Shown here: piece by piece, positions 40,276 to 49,747 of the stretch
How positions within the stretch are numbered: position 1 is the first letter of the stretch
Layout of the letters: the number at the start of each line of letters is the position of its first letter
NCBI RefSeq assembly: GCF_000026985.1
Contig: NC_017390.1
Location: 1,044,048 to 1,108,047, forward strand
Origin: Erwinia pyrifoliae DSM 12163
GTDB lineage: Bacteria > Pseudomonadota > Gammaproteobacteria > Enterobacterales > Enterobacteriaceae
Direction: 5' to 3'
DNA: 64,000 nt
The notes under the pieces: generated by a model
Seen by the model: the letters and a program-made list of their open reading frames with translations, nothing else
What the model was told of the DNA's origin: nothing
Databases searched by the model: none
Made by a program: the position numbers and the translations under genes

Positions 40276-40779
40276 ATGAGTAACAAAATTAAAAAAACAT
40301 CTGGCGGCGGCTCGTTGCGTACGCTGGTGTTTACCTTCATGTTTCTGGTGATGATGGCGACCTGCGGTATTGCCGGATATGCCGTCTGGGAAATGAGTAA
40401 ATCAGCAGGCCAGTCAGCTCAGCAGAATGCGGGATTACAGGCAGAGGCAACGGTTCATGCAGATCCGCTCTATCAGTCCCTGAATACCTTCACCGTCAGT
40501 CTGAAACCGACAGAAAATGAAAATGATCGCGTGCTGTTTGTCGGGCTGTCATTACGTATGGCCGACAAGCAGTCATTATTGACGATTGAGAAATTTCTGC
40601 CGGAATACCGCAGCCGTCTTCTTATTCTGCTGGCGAAATCAAGCTACGAAGAACTGGCTACCCATGAAGGTAAGCAGTTATTAGTAGAAAAAATTAAACA
40701 TGAAGTGACCAAGCCTCTGGCAGCTAATCAGTCGGTAAAAGTCGCAGACGTGTTATTTAATGAATTTATTCTGCGGTAA
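40276..40779 (+). CDS. fliL: Basal-body-associated protein FliL
   Basis: Membrane protein around the stator that supports motor torque. The 167 residues have one membrane helix (about 14-36, TLVFTFMFLVMMATCGIAGYAVW) and a stomatin-like periplasmic domain (ADPLYQSLNTFTVSLKP...VLFVGLSLRMAD...FNEFILR). First gene of the fliL-R operon; its stop overlaps the fliM start by one base. Confidence 0.95.
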   Translation: MSNKIKKTSGGGSLRTLVFTFMFLVMMATCGIAGYAVWEMSKSAGQSAQQNAGLQAEATVHADPLYQSLNTFTVSLKPTENENDRVLFVGLSLRMADKQSLLTIEKFLPEYRSRLLILLAKSSYEELATHEGKQLLVEKIKHEVTKPLAANQSVKVADVLFNEFILR

Positions 40780-41783
40780 TGACTATGTCTGATAATTTTT
40801 TATCCCAGGCTGAAATTGATCATCTGCTTAACGCTGACGGCGGTGACGATCGTCAGGTTGAAGAGCAGTCCGGTTCTGTCACTCGGGAAGCGCAGCCCTA
40901 TGACCCGCATACCCAGCGGCGGGTGATCCGTGAACGTCTGCACTCGCTGGAAATTATCAACGAGAGATTCGCCCGACAGTTTCGTATGGGACTGTTTAAT
41001 TTACTGCGTCGCAGCCCGGATATTACCGCCGGGAATATTAAAATTCAGCCTTACCACGAGTTCGCACGCAATCTGCCGGTGCCAACCAATCTGAATTTGC
41101 TGCACCTGAATCCGCTGCGCGGCACCTCGCTGATGGCTTTTTCCCCCGGCGTGGTATTTATGGCGGTGGACAATTTATTTGGTGGCGACGGGCGTTTTCC
41201 CACCAAAGCGGACGGGCGTGAATTTACCCCGACTGAACAGCGGGTCATTCATCGCATGCTGACGATGGCGCAGGAGGCGTATGAGTTTGCCTGGAGCACG
41301 ATATTTAAAATCAAGACCGAATACATTCGTTCTGAGATCCAGGTCAAGTTTACCAACATTACGTCTTCACCGAATGATGTGGTGGTAACGACGCCGTTTT
41401 CCATCGAAATCGGTTCGCATCAGGGTGAGTTCAATATTTGCATTCCGTTCAGCTCCATCGAACCGTTACGCGAGCTGTTGAGTAACCCGCCGATGGAAAA
41501 CTCCGGCCAGGAAGATACTCAGTGGCGTGGCCTGCTGGTCAGCCAGATGCGGGAAACCGAGCTGGAGCTGGTGGCAACGTTCCCCGACGTGCCAACCCGT
41601 CTGACTAACGTGATGAAGTTTAAGAAAGGGGATGTCATCCCACTCGATAAGCCAGAGCTGATCGCCGCCAGCGTGGGTGGCGTGCCGGTGTTTACGGCAA
41701 AATATGGCTCAGTTAACAATCAATTTGCTCTGAAAGTAGAGCAGATGATCCCTTCAGCATTACATTCGTTAAATAAGGAATAA
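40779..41783 (+). CDS. fliM: Flagellar motor switch protein FliM
   Basis: C-ring protein that binds CheY-P. The 334 residues carry the N-terminal CheY-binding peptide DNFLSQAEIDHLLNADGG (about 4-21), the middle domain and a SpoA-like C-terminal domain (about 245-320). The ATG at 40779 overlaps the fliL stop (TAATG); a second ATG at 40785 is possible. Confidence 0.97.
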   Translation: MTMSDNFLSQAEIDHLLNADGGDDRQVEEQSGSVTREAQPYDPHTQRRVIRERLHSLEIINERFARQFRMGLFNLLRRSPDITAGNIKIQPYHEFARNLPVPTNLNLLHLNPLRGTSLMAFSPGVVFMAVDNLFGGDGRFPTKADGREFTPTEQRVIHRMLTMAQEAYEFAWSTIFKIKTEYIRSEIQVKFTNITSSPNDVVVTTPFSIEIGSHQGEFNICIPFSSIEPLRELLSNPPMENSGQEDTQWRGLLVSQMRETELELVATFPDVPTRLTNVMKFKKGDVIPLDKPELIAASVGGVPVFTAKYGSVNNQFALKVEQMIPSALHSLNKE

Positions 41784-41790
41784 TTTCCCC

Positions 41791-42165
41791 ATGAGCGACA
41801 ATAAACTCTCGTCGGGTTCAGCTGTAAATGACCTGGGGGCTGAGGCGATGAGCGAACAGACCTCAGAGGGAATGACGCAAGCTATGTCCGCACCACATAT
41901 TTCTGATGAATTAAATTTAATTCTCGATATCCCGGTAAAAATGACCGTAGAGCTGGGTCGTACCAAAATGACCATTAAAGAGCTGCTGCGTTTAAGCCAG
42001 GGTTCGGTCGTTGCGCTGGATGGCCTGGCGGGGGAACCGCTGGATATCTTAATTAACGGCTATTTAATTGCCCAAGGGGAAGTGGTGGTGGTTTCCGATA
42101 AATTCGGTATTCGTATCACCGATATTATTACCCCTTCTGAGCGTATGCATCGCCTGAGCAGATAA
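41791..42165 (+). CDS. fliN: Flagellar motor switch protein FliN
   Basis: C-ring protein forming the lower rim, and binding FliH. The 124 residues have a variable N-terminus and a SpoA domain (about 42-120: LILDIPVKMTVELGRTKMTIKELLRLSQGSVVALDGLAGEPLDILING...FGIRITDIITPSERMHRL). 7 bp after fliM. Confidence 0.97.
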   Translation: MSDNKLSSGSAVNDLGAEAMSEQTSEGMTQAMSAPHISDELNLILDIPVKMTVELGRTKMTIKELLRLSQGSVVALDGLAGEPLDILINGYLIAQGEVVVVSDKFGIRITDIITPSERMHRLSR

Positions 42166-42569
42166 TGAAAACCTCGTCGTCAATCATTCATTCCGCACCC
42201 ACGGGCGGATCGCCCGCGTCTGATTCCGTGCTGCTTACGGTATCTGGCGCGCTGGCGTTAATCGTGCTTTTTATGGTCGCGCTGGCCTGGCTGGCCCGTC
42301 GCAGTGGCATAACCCGCCGCTTTAATGACGGTCATAGTCTGATAACCGTGGTGGCCACTAAATCGCTCGGCACGCGCGAGCGAGTGGTAGTGATTGACGT
42401 CGAGGATCGTCGTCTGGTGCTGGGGGTGACGGCAACGCAGATCGCCTGCCTTAGCAGCATGGAAAAACCCGCTCAGGCAGAACAGGATATGCAGGCGAAG
42501 CCCGTCGCTGATTTCCCGGCGTTACTCAGCAAACTGCGCCAGAAATATGGCAAAGGGGGGGCGCTATGA
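42165..42569 (+). CDS. fliO: Flagellar export scaffold protein FliO
   Basis: Assists FliP pore assembly. The 134 residues have one membrane helix (about 22-44, [23 protein letters not shown]) and a cytosolic domain with [32 protein letters not shown] typical of FliO. Overlaps fliN by one base and fliP by 4 bp. Confidence 0.92.
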   Translation: MKTSSSIIHSAPTGGSPASDSVLLTVSGALALIVLFMVALAWLARRSGITRRFNDGHSLITVVATKSLGTRERVVVIDVEDRRLVLGVTATQIACLSSMEKPAQAEQDMQAKPVADFPALLSKLRQKYGKGGAL

Positions 42570-43309
42570 AGCACCGTACCTTGCTGCGCGCGCTGTTGCT
42601 GGTCGCGGGCATGCTGTCTGCCGTTGGCGCGTTGGCGGCCAACAGCGACATCACCCTGGCCAGCCCGCAGGGCAATGGCGGCTGGACTTTGCCGGTGCAA
42701 ACGCTGGTACTGCTTAGCTCGCTGACCTTTTTACCCGCAGTATTACTGATGATGACCGGTTTTACCCGCATCATTATTGTGCTGGGGCTGATGCGCAATG
42801 CCCTCGGCACGCCAACGGCTCCGCCCAATCAGGTGCTGGTTGGTCTGGCGCTGTTCCTCACCTTCTACGTGATGTCGCCGGTATTCAATCAGATATACCA
42901 GCAGGCCTGGCAGCCACTGCAGGAAGACAAAATCACCATGGAAGTCGCTCTGGAGCAGGGCGTAAAGCCGCTGCGTGCCTTTATGCTGGATCAGACGCGG
43001 GAAAATGATTTGGCGATGTTTGCGCAAATTGCCAAAGCCGGTGAATTTAAAGGCCCGGAAGAGGTGCCGCTCGGCATTCTGGTGCCGGCCTTTGTCACCA
43101 GCGAACTGAAAACCGCCTTCCAGATTGGTTTTACTATCTTTATTCCGTTTCTGATTATCGACCTGGTGGTCGCCAGTATCTTGATGGCGCTCGGGATGAT
43201 GATGGTGCCTCCGGCGACCATCGCCTTGCCTTTCAAACTGATGCTGTTCGTGCTGGTTGACGGCTGGCAGCTGCTGATGGGTTCGCTGGCACAGAGCTTC
43301 TACAGTTAG
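42566..43309 (+). CDS. fliP: Flagellar export pore protein FliP
   Basis: Core of the FliPQR export channel. The 247 residues begin with a cleavable signal peptide ([25 protein letters not shown]), then four membrane helices, with FliP-family blocks [36 protein letters not shown] and [28 protein letters not shown]. Followed by fliQ after 9 bp. Confidence 0.97.
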   Translation: MKHRTLLRALLLVAGMLSAVGALAANSDITLASPQGNGGWTLPVQTLVLLSSLTFLPAVLLMMTGFTRIIIVLGLMRNALGTPTAPPNQVLVGLALFLTFYVMSPVFNQIYQQAWQPLQEDKITMEVALEQGVKPLRAFMLDQTRENDLAMFAQIAKAGEFKGPEEVPLGILVPAFVTSELKTAFQIGFTIFIPFLIIDLVVASILMALGMMMVPPATIALPFKLMLFVLVDGWQLLMGSLAQSFYS

Positions 43310-43318
43310 GTAACGTTG

Positions 43319-43588
43319 ATGACACCTGAAAGCGTAATGGCCCTTGGTATCCAGGCGATTAAACTCGGCCTGATGGTGGCCGGGCCGCTGCTGCTGGCGG
43401 CACTCGCCACCGGCCTGATTATCAGTATTCTGCAGGCTGCCACGCAGATTAACGAAATGACTATGACCTTTATCCCGAAAATTCTGGTGATTATCGGGGT
43501 GGCGGTGGTGCTGGGGCCGTGGATGATGCGCAATTTTATTGAATATACCCGTTTGACGCTCACCAACATTCCGTTCGTTATTGGCTGA
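43319..43588 (+). CDS. fliQ: Flagellar export pore protein FliQ
   Basis: Two-helix subunit of the export pore. The 89 residues equal the E. coli length and match throughout (ESVMALGIQAIKLGLMVAGPLLLAALATGLIISILQAATQINEMT). I chose the ATG at 43319; the TTG before it merely extends the frame. Overlaps fliR by one base. Confidence 0.97.
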   Translation: MTPESVMALGIQAIKLGLMVAGPLLLAALATGLIISILQAATQINEMTMTFIPKILVIIGVAVVLGPWMMRNFIEYTRLTLTNIPFVIG

Positions 43589-44367
43589 TGGCTTTCTCCC
43601 TTCCGCTGCCGCAGATATACGATCAGCTCGGTCACTACTTCCTGGTGATGGTGCGCATTGCCGCGCTGCTGACCGTCGCCCCGGTGTTCAGTGAAAAAAG
43701 CGTCAATACCCGCGTGCGCGTTGGGCTGGCGCTGCTGATAGCTGCCCTGATTGGCGGCAATATCCCGGACAGTCATATTGCACTCTATTCGTTTCAGGGC
43801 GTTTGGGCCGTTGGTAAACAGCTGCTGATCGGCGCGGCCTTAGGGCTGTCGATGCAGCTTTTATTCGTGGCGGTGCGTATGGCGGGCGAAATCATCGGTA
43901 TGCAGATGGGGCTGTCCTTCGCTACCTTCTTCGATCCCAGCGCCGGTAACGTTCCGGTGATTGCCCGCTTTCTTAATCTGCTGGTGACGCTGCTGTTTCT
44001 GGTATTCAACGGTCATCTGTGGCTGATTGCACTGCTGGCAGAAAGTTTTCACCAGCTGCCGGTTGACGCTGCCCCGCTGCATAACGGCGGCTTGTTCCTG
44101 CTGGTGCAGCAGGCCGGGCTGGTGTTCCGCGAAGGGTTGATGCTGGGGCTGCCGATTATTTCGCTGCTACTGTGCATTAACTTTACCTTAGGATTACTGA
44201 ACCGCCTGACCCCGCAGCTCTCCATATTTGTCATTGGCTTTCCTTTAACGCTCACCGTGGGCATGGTGGCACTGTCGCTTATTTCGCAGACGCTGGCGCC
44301 CTTTATCGAAAAACTGATGGCCACCGTATTTGACAATCTCACCGCGCTGATATCGGCGCTGGCCTGA
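43588..44367 (+). CDS. fliR: Flagellar export pore protein FliR
   Basis: Pore subunit related to FlhB. The 259 residues have about six membrane helices; family blocks include APVFSEKSVNTRVRVGLALLIAA and GEIIGMQMGLSFATFFDPSAGNVPVIARFLNLL. Last of the fliL-R operon. Immediately downstream is not rcsA, as in E. coli, but the glycosylation island. Confidence 0.97.
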   Translation: MAFSLPLPQIYDQLGHYFLVMVRIAALLTVAPVFSEKSVNTRVRVGLALLIAALIGGNIPDSHIALYSFQGVWAVGKQLLIGAALGLSMQLLFVAVRMAGEIIGMQMGLSFATFFDPSAGNVPVIARFLNLLVTLLFLVFNGHLWLIALLAESFHQLPVDAAPLHNGGLFLLVQQAGLVFREGLMLGLPIISLLLCINFTLGLLNRLTPQLSIFVIGFPLTLTVGMVALSLISQTLAPFIEKLMATVFDNLTALISALA

Positions 44368-44470
44368 ATAAGATAGCCCCTTATTTGTTGCTATTTTTGT
44401 CGGCTTATTGGTAATTAGCCCTGTTACTACGGGTGTTAGAATAACCAAAATCAATTCCATTTCTTTAATT

Positions 44471-44494
44471 AGCCGCAAGGCATTTATCGCGGCT
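44471..44494 (+). repeat. Small inverted repeat between fliR and the glycosyltransferase gene
   Basis: AGCCGC (44471-44476) and GCGGCT (44489-44494) could form a short stem with a 12-base loop. There is no U run, so termination is unlikely. The 162-bp gap shows no FliA-type promoter. Confidence 0.35.
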
Positions 44495-44529
44495 GAACGC
44501 AGCCAGAGAAATATTAATCAGGATCCCTC

Positions 44530-47500
44530 GTGAATACTTTATATGCTTCCTGGCATTATTCCCCGGCGGCCATTGCCTCGGCCGCGTGCCTGTATCGTTT
44601 TACCAGCGTGGATATCAGCACGGCCTCTGTTTTAGAAGTGGGCTGTGCAGGTGGCGGCAATTTACTCCGTCACGCAGCGGCTTATCCGCAAAGTATCTGC
44701 GTGGGTATTGATATTGATGCCGGACGCATTGCTGAAGGCGTACGCCAGACGCAGGAAGCAGCGCTGAATAATCTGCACTTTTACTGCCTGGGATTGCAGG
44801 ATCTGTTGTCCATTGAGGTGGGGAAATTCGATTATATTATTATCCCTTCCATGTACAACATGCTGGACGCTCACGCACGCAGCGCGCTCATTAACTGGTG
44901 CCGGCGCCAGCTAAGCCCGGATGGCGTGATCGCCCTGTGCTGGAGCACCCAGCCGGGAGCGCGCACGCAGCAACAGCTGCGCCAGGCGATTGCTTACCAC
45001 TGCCGCCCTGCACAGACGGAACCGGAGTGGCTGGCCAGCGCCAGGGGGATGCTGTCGTTTATAGAAATGAGCGAGGCTGACGGCGCGCTGAAACAGGCTG
45101 CGGGCAGGGCGCTGACGTTAACCGATGCCGAACTGCTGGGCCAGTTCCTGGAAGACAATCAGGATGCTTGCCTGCTTAGCGACTTTGCCGTACGCGTCAA
45201 TGCGGAACAGCTGCAGCTGCTGGGGGATGTGGTGCCGCAGTACGAGATGGCAGAGTACTATGGCGATAAGGTTGCCATGCTGCAACAGGCCGTTGCCCCT
45301 GCCAGCGACCCTTTACAGCTGCGGCAGTACCTCGATTTTGCCGTGATGCGCAGTGAGCGTTTCAGCCTGCTGGTGGCACAGAAATCAGCGCAGACCTTTA
45401 GCGATAAGCCTGACCTTAACCAGCTGGCAATTATGCACTGGGCGGCCAGCTGTATGCCGGGGGATGATGAACATGTGCGCATCACCCGCTATGGCGAAAA
45501 AGTGGACGCCAGCCATCCGGCGATCCGCCGCATTCTTGACTGCCTAAGTGCCGCCTGGCCGCGCAGCCTGAGCACGGAGCAGCTTATTCGGCTAACCCTG
45601 GAGCCGGAAAGCCCTGACGATCATCGCGAAGTCATGCTGGCCGCCTTGCAAACGCTGTTTATTAATAAACAGCCGTCGCTGTATCTGAGCAGCACGCCCT
45701 CCCCCTACAACAGTGCCGCCGCGCAAGAGTTGCAGCCGATCTGCACCTACAGCGAAGCCGAGGCAGGCGATGCAGCCCTGTGTGTGCGTACCAACTGGTG
45801 GGGGGAGCGTCTGGCTTTTAAGCAGCAGGAGCATGCGCTCTGGCAACGTGGACTGACCATTGAAAATGAACAGGATGCCAGACTCGCCCTTGCCCTGGCC
45901 GGTAAAGGTCTGCTGAGCGGTGATGCATTAAGCTGGTCGCGCTTCTGGCAGCGTATCTATTCCTGTGGCGATCAGGCCCTGCTGAACGGCTGTATGCGCG
46001 CTTATCTGCTGGCGACCAGCGCCGAAAGCGCCGGGGGAATGCTGACCAGCGCACAACAGCAGGTGGTACGCGCGGCAAAACTTGTTGAAACGGTTAATCC
46101 TAAAAAAGCGCGCAAGGCCGAAGAGCTACTCAACGCGGGCTACATGACTCAGGCTAAAGAAGCTATTACCGCACTGCTGGCAGAGCATGCGGACGACGCT
46201 ACTTTCCTGCTGCTGGCTGCGGCCACCTTTAACAAATGTGGCGACTACGCTACGGCATCAAGCGTGGCGATGAAAAGACTCGCCCTGAACGGCGATTGCC
46301 TGCCGGCCATCACTCTGCTGGCGAGCATCGTCTCCAGTCAGGACAGCACGTCGCCGCTGGCGAAAATCCTGTTTCATCATCTGCTAAAGCTGGACGACGC
46401 CAATAGCGAACTGTGGCTGAAACTCTCCGGTCTCTACAATTCGGCGCACGACCTGGCGCGGGAAGAGCGCTGCCTGCAGAAGGCGATACAGCGGGATGCG
46501 GATAACGCCATCAATATGTTACGCATGGCGACGCTGTACAGTCACACCGGGCGGCTGGAAGAAGCCAAAGCGCTGTGCCGGAAGGCGCTGAAGGGGCAGT
46601 TATCGGCCTTCACCCGCGCGAATGCTCAGGCAATGTATGTATTTATCCTGTCGCACGATGCGGCGCTGACGGCAGAGGAAAAATTCCTTGCCCACCGCCA
46701 ATTCGGTCAGTTAGCCCAGCGCTGGGCGCGCGCCGTGATGCCGACAAACAGGCTGCAGCAACCGCGCGATGAGCGCGAGAAAATTCGTATTGGCTTTGTC
46801 TCCGGGGATTTGAATTCTCATCCGGTGCATCATTTTGTCTGGCCGGTATGGAAAACTCTGAACCGCGAGCGCTATGAGCTTTATGCCTATGCCACGGGCA
46901 AAGAGGATGCGGTGACCGAAGGTTATCAGTCCTCCGCCAGCGTATTCCGCCACGTTGCCGCCCTGAATGCCGTAGAGCTGGCGCGCCAGATTAGCCAAGA
47001 CGGCATTGATGTACTGATCGACCTTTCTGGTTTTACCAACGGTAACCGGCTGCTGAGCTTTGCGCTGAAGCCGGCCCCGATCCAGATGTCGTGGATTGGC
47101 TTTGTCGGCACCACCGGCCTGCAGGAGATGGATTACTACATTGTTTATCACGGCATGGCGGAACCCGGCGAGCTGGACAGCATCTTCAGTGAAAAACTGG
47201 TTTCCCTGCCTTCAGCGAAACTGTTTGAGTACTATGCCACAGCGCCCGCTATCAATCCGTTACCCGCACTGAAAAACGGCCACCTGACGCTGGGCAACTT
47301 CAACCGTCCGCAAAAACTGACCCCGGAACTTCTTGATTGCTGGGCAAACATTCTGCTGGCGCTGCCGGATGCCCGTCTGCTGTTTGGTTTTATGGCCGAC
47401 CAGCAGATGAGCGATCGCTACCTGGCGGAAATGACCCGGCGCGGCGTAAAGCCTGAACAGCTGGCATTTCGCAGCAAACAAAATTTTGCCGCCTACATGG

Positions 47501-47913
47501 CAATGCATCAAGAGGTTGATATCCTGCTGGACAGCCATCCTTACTCGGCGGGCACCACGGCGCAGCACGCCGTGTGGATGGGCGTGCCGCTGATCACCGC
47601 CATTGAAGGTTCCGCCGTCTCACGCACCACGGCGATGGCGATGAAAACCCTTAATCTCGACGAGTTTGTCTGTCACAGCCTGGATGAGTATGCGCAAAAG
47701 GTGATTGCATGGAACTCCCGCTACCAGGCGCTTGATGCGATTCGCCGGTCAATGAGGGCGCGTATCGCGCAGCGTGAAAATGCGCACAGCCACAACGCGT
47801 ATTATTTTGAGCAGATGATTGATGCGGTCTGGCAGCGCCATCTTGCCGGGCAGCCGCCTGCCCCCCTGTCGATTGCCGACGCGCACCGCTGGGATAAGCC
47901 AGATGCAATCTGA
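44530..47913 (+). CDS. Methyltransferase-TPR-GT41 (SPINDLY/OGT-type) fusion, probable flagellin glycosyltransferase
   Basis: The 1127-residue fusion has three parts. Residues about 30-150 form a class I SAM methyltransferase (motif I VLEVGCAGGGN, 34-44; GIDIDAGRIAEG; FDYIIIPSMYNML), followed by a methyltransferase-regulatory/helical region (about 200-400). A TPR solenoid spans about 540-740 (HADDATFLLLAAATFNKCGDYA; SGLYNSAHDLAREERCLQKAIQRD; LYSHTGRLEEAKALCRKAL). A GT41 O-glycosyltransferase domain covers about 750-1110: IGFVSGDLNSHPVHHF with His764, and NFNRPQKLTPELLDCWANIL with Lys929, equivalent to the catalytic/phosphate lysine of human OGT. Donor and target are not proven; flagellin is inferred from position next to the fliC region. 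The start follows a spaced GGATCC-like site; the ribosome site is weak. Confidence 0.85.
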   Translation: MNTLYASWHYSPAAIASAACLYRFTSVDISTASVLEVGCAGGGNLLRHAAAYPQSICVGIDIDAGRIAEGVRQTQEAALNNLHFYCLGLQDLLSIEVGKFDYIIIPSMYNMLDAHARSALINWCRRQLSPDGVIALCWSTQPGARTQQQLRQAIAYHCRPAQTEPEWLASARGMLSFIEMSEADGALKQAAGRALTLTDAELLGQFLEDNQDACLLSDFAVRVNAEQLQLLGDVVPQYEMAEYYGDKVAMLQQAVAPASDPLQLRQYLDFAVMRSERFSLLVAQKSAQTFSDKPDLNQLAIMHWAASCMPGDDEHVRITRYGEKVDASHPAIRRILDCLSAAWPRSLSTEQLIRLTLEPESPDDHREVMLAALQTLFINKQPSLYLSSTPSPYNSAAAQELQPICTYSEAEAGDAALCVRTNWWGERLAFKQQEHALWQRGLTIENEQDARLALALAGKGLLSGDALSWSRFWQRIYSCGDQALLNGCMRAYLLATSAESAGGMLTSAQQQVVRAAKLVETVNPKKARKAEELLNAGYMTQAKEAITALLAEHADDATFLLLAAATFNKCGDYATASSVAMKRLALNGDCLPAITLLASIVSSQDSTSPLAKILFHHLLKLDDANSELWLKLSGLYNSAHDLAREERCLQKAIQRDADNAINMLRMATLYSHTGRLEEAKALCRKALKGQLSAFTRANAQAMYVFILSHDAALTAEEKFLAHRQFGQLAQRWARAVMPTNRLQQPRDEREKIRIGFVSGDLNSHPVHHFVWPVWKTLNRERYELYAYATGKEDAVTEGYQSSASVFRHVAALNAVELARQISQDGIDVLIDLSGFTNGNRLLSFALKPAPIQMSWIGFVGTTGLQEMDYYIVYHGMAEPGELDSIFSEKLVSLPSAKLFEYYATAPAINPLPALKNGHLTLGNFNRPQKLTPELLDCWANILLALPDARLLFGFMADQQMSDRYLAEMTRRGVKPEQLAFRSKQNFAAYMAMHQEVDILLDSHPYSAGTTAQHAVWMGVPLITAIEGSAVSRTTAMAMKTLNLDEFVCHSLDEYAQKVIAWNSRYQALDAIRRSMRARIAQRENAHSHNAYYFEQMIDAVWQRHLAGQPPAPLSIADAHRWDKPDAI

Positions 47914-49027
47914 TAAAAAAATCTACGTTACCCGCCCGCTGATGCCACCATTGGAGGAGTTTGTTCCCTATCTGGAGCAAATCTGGCACAACCAGCAGTT
48001 AACCAATAACGGCCCCTGCCACCAGCAGCTGGAGCAGGCGCTGGCGGACTATCTTGGCGTTCAGCATATCAGCCTGTTTTCCAACGGCACCCTTGCACTG
48101 CTGACTGCCTTGCAGGCTTTGCGCGTCAGCGGGGAAGTGCTGACCACGCCCTACTCATTTGTCGCCACCGCGCACTCCCTGCTGTGGAACGGTCTGACTC
48201 CGGTGTTTGTCGATACCGAGGCGGACGGTTTTAATATCGATGCGGAAAAGCTGGAGCAGGCCATTACCGCGCGTACCACGGCGATTATGCCGGTGCACTG
48301 CTATGGCGTTCCCTGCAACACGGCACGTATCGGGCAGATAGCCGATCTCTATGGTCTGAAGGTGATTTATGACGCCGCCCACGCCTTTGGCGTGCAGCAA
48401 CAGGGGCGCAGCGTGCTGCTGGAGGGCGATCTCTCCGTCGTCAGTTTCCATGCCACCAAGGTGTTTAACACCATTGAGGGCGGGGCGATTATCAGTCATG
48501 ACGCCAGCATGAAGCGCCGTATCGACCTGCTGAAAAACTTTGGTATTGCCGATGAAACCACCGTGGTGGCAGCGGGCATCAACGGTAAAATGAATGAGCT
48601 ACAGGCGGCTTACGGGCTGCTACAGCTTAAGCATATTGACTGTGCCATCGCCCAACGCGCCGCCAGCGACCAGCAGTACCGCCAAGGGCTGGCGCAGATC
48701 GGCGGCATATCCGTGCCGGCTATCCCCGCCGGGATTAAATGGAATTATGCCTATTTTCCCATCGTGGTCGAAGCAGAATATGCACTTAGCCGCGACCAGT
48801 TGTATCAGGCGTTGATCGCACACAATATTATACCGCGCCGCTATTTCTACCCGCTGATCAGCCATTTTCATATGTATAAAGATGTGCCAGGGGCGCAGGC
48901 GGAAAACCTGTTAAATGCGCACCGGGCGGCCGGGAGGGTTATTTGTCTGCCGCTCTATCCGGGGCTGGAAGAGGAGACGATCGCGCGCATCGTGCAGATT
49001 ATCCGTTATCATTCGGCCAACGCGTGA
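47903..49027 (+). CDS. VioA-like PLP sugar aminotransferase (DegT/DnrJ/EryC1/StrS)
   Basis: Aminates a 4-keto-6-deoxy nucleotide sugar, most likely dTDP-4-keto-6-deoxyglucose, giving dTDP-4-amino-4,6-dideoxyglucose (viosamine series). The 374 residues include LTNNGPCHQQLEQALADYLG, PYSFVATAHSLLWNGLTPVFVD, YDAAHAFGV (PLP Asp) and the PLP lysine Lys186 in SFHATKVFNTIEGGAII. I chose the ATG at 47903, overlapping the upstream gene by 11 bp, so the two are probably coupled. No dTDP-sugar synthase or dehydratase is nearby; these would come from rml or rff genes elsewhere. Exact sugar is unproven. Confidence 0.87.
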   Translation: MQSDKKIYVTRPLMPPLEEFVPYLEQIWHNQQLTNNGPCHQQLEQALADYLGVQHISLFSNGTLALLTALQALRVSGEVLTTPYSFVATAHSLLWNGLTPVFVDTEADGFNIDAEKLEQAITARTTAIMPVHCYGVPCNTARIGQIADLYGLKVIYDAAHAFGVQQQGRSVLLEGDLSVVSFHATKVFNTIEGGAIISHDASMKRRIDLLKNFGIADETTVVAAGINGKMNELQAAYGLLQLKHIDCAIAQRAASDQQYRQGLAQIGGISVPAIPAGIKWNYAYFPIVVEAEYALSRDQLYQALIAHNIIPRRYFYPLISHFHMYKDVPGAQAENLLNAHRAAGRVICLPLYPGLEEETIARIVQIIRYHSANA

Positions 49028-49058
49028 TCCACCGGCGGCTGAACCGCCGCCGGGCGGG

Positions 49059-49628
49059 TTACAGCAGTTTCTCAAGGCTTAACGGATTGCGTTTGCGATT
49101 TTTGATTTTTTTTGCCGGTGACCCGAAGTAGATTGACCACTCCAGCGTATCTTTGGTGACTAATGCGTTGGCACCCACGGCGGTGCCCTCGGCGAGGCAG
49201 ATGCCCGGCAGCACGATCGACTGTGCGCCAACTATCGCGTGACGGCCAATGACCACCGTGCCGCTGGTGACGTTAGTCAAATGTGCCGGCACCATTGGGT
49301 TAGTCATAAACTCACCGCTGTAATCATCGCTTTTGCTATAGATTTTAACCCCCTGGGACAAACCGCAAAAGTCATGCATTTCCACCCCGGCAGCGGCGAG
49401 GATCGTGCTGTATCCACCGATATGAATATGTGAACCCATGTTAAGGCATCCTGCCGTTGGCGCAATGATGGTGGAAAAACCATCTATTCTGACATTGCTG
49501 CCAATACTGATATTAGCCAGGCCAACAATGGTGCAGTTGCGTGCAATACGCACGTTGGTTCCTGCCGTTTTGATGCCAAAGTCTTTCAGTTCTTCTTCGG
49601 TGTAATAACCGGGATTAAACCTCTTCAT
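49059..49628 (-). CDS. Hexapeptide-repeat acyltransferase (sugar N- or O-acetyltransferase type)
   Basis: A 189-residue left-handed beta-helix protein with repeated [LIV]-G-x4 turns (IARNCTIVGLANISIGSNVRIDG; IVGAQSIVLPGICLAEGTAVGANALVTKD). It most likely transfers acetyl or another short acyl group to a sugar; with the VioA-like enzyme, the 4-amino group is a natural target (VioB-like role). It runs opposite to the aminotransferase with 31 bp between stops. The tail KKIKNRKRNPLSLEKLL is basic. Substrate is inferred from context. Confidence 0.8.
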   Translation of the reverse strand: MKRFNPGYYTEEELKDFGIKTAGTNVRIARNCTIVGLANISIGSNVRIDGFSTIIAPTAGCLNMGSHIHIGGYSTILAAAGVEMHDFCGLSQGVKIYSKSDDYSGEFMTNPMVPAHLTNVTSGTVVIGRHAIVGAQSIVLPGICLAEGTAVGANALVTKDTLEWSIYFGSPAKKIKNRKRNPLSLEKLL

Positions 49629-49747
49629 CTTGTTGATTCCCGTTATGAAGCTAAAATATCGCGCTATCTTAGCGGTTTTTATCCCCCGGCATTGTCCTGG
49701 TCAGCGCTCGGCGATTGCGCTAATTCAGCGTAATAACGCCCGATCCT

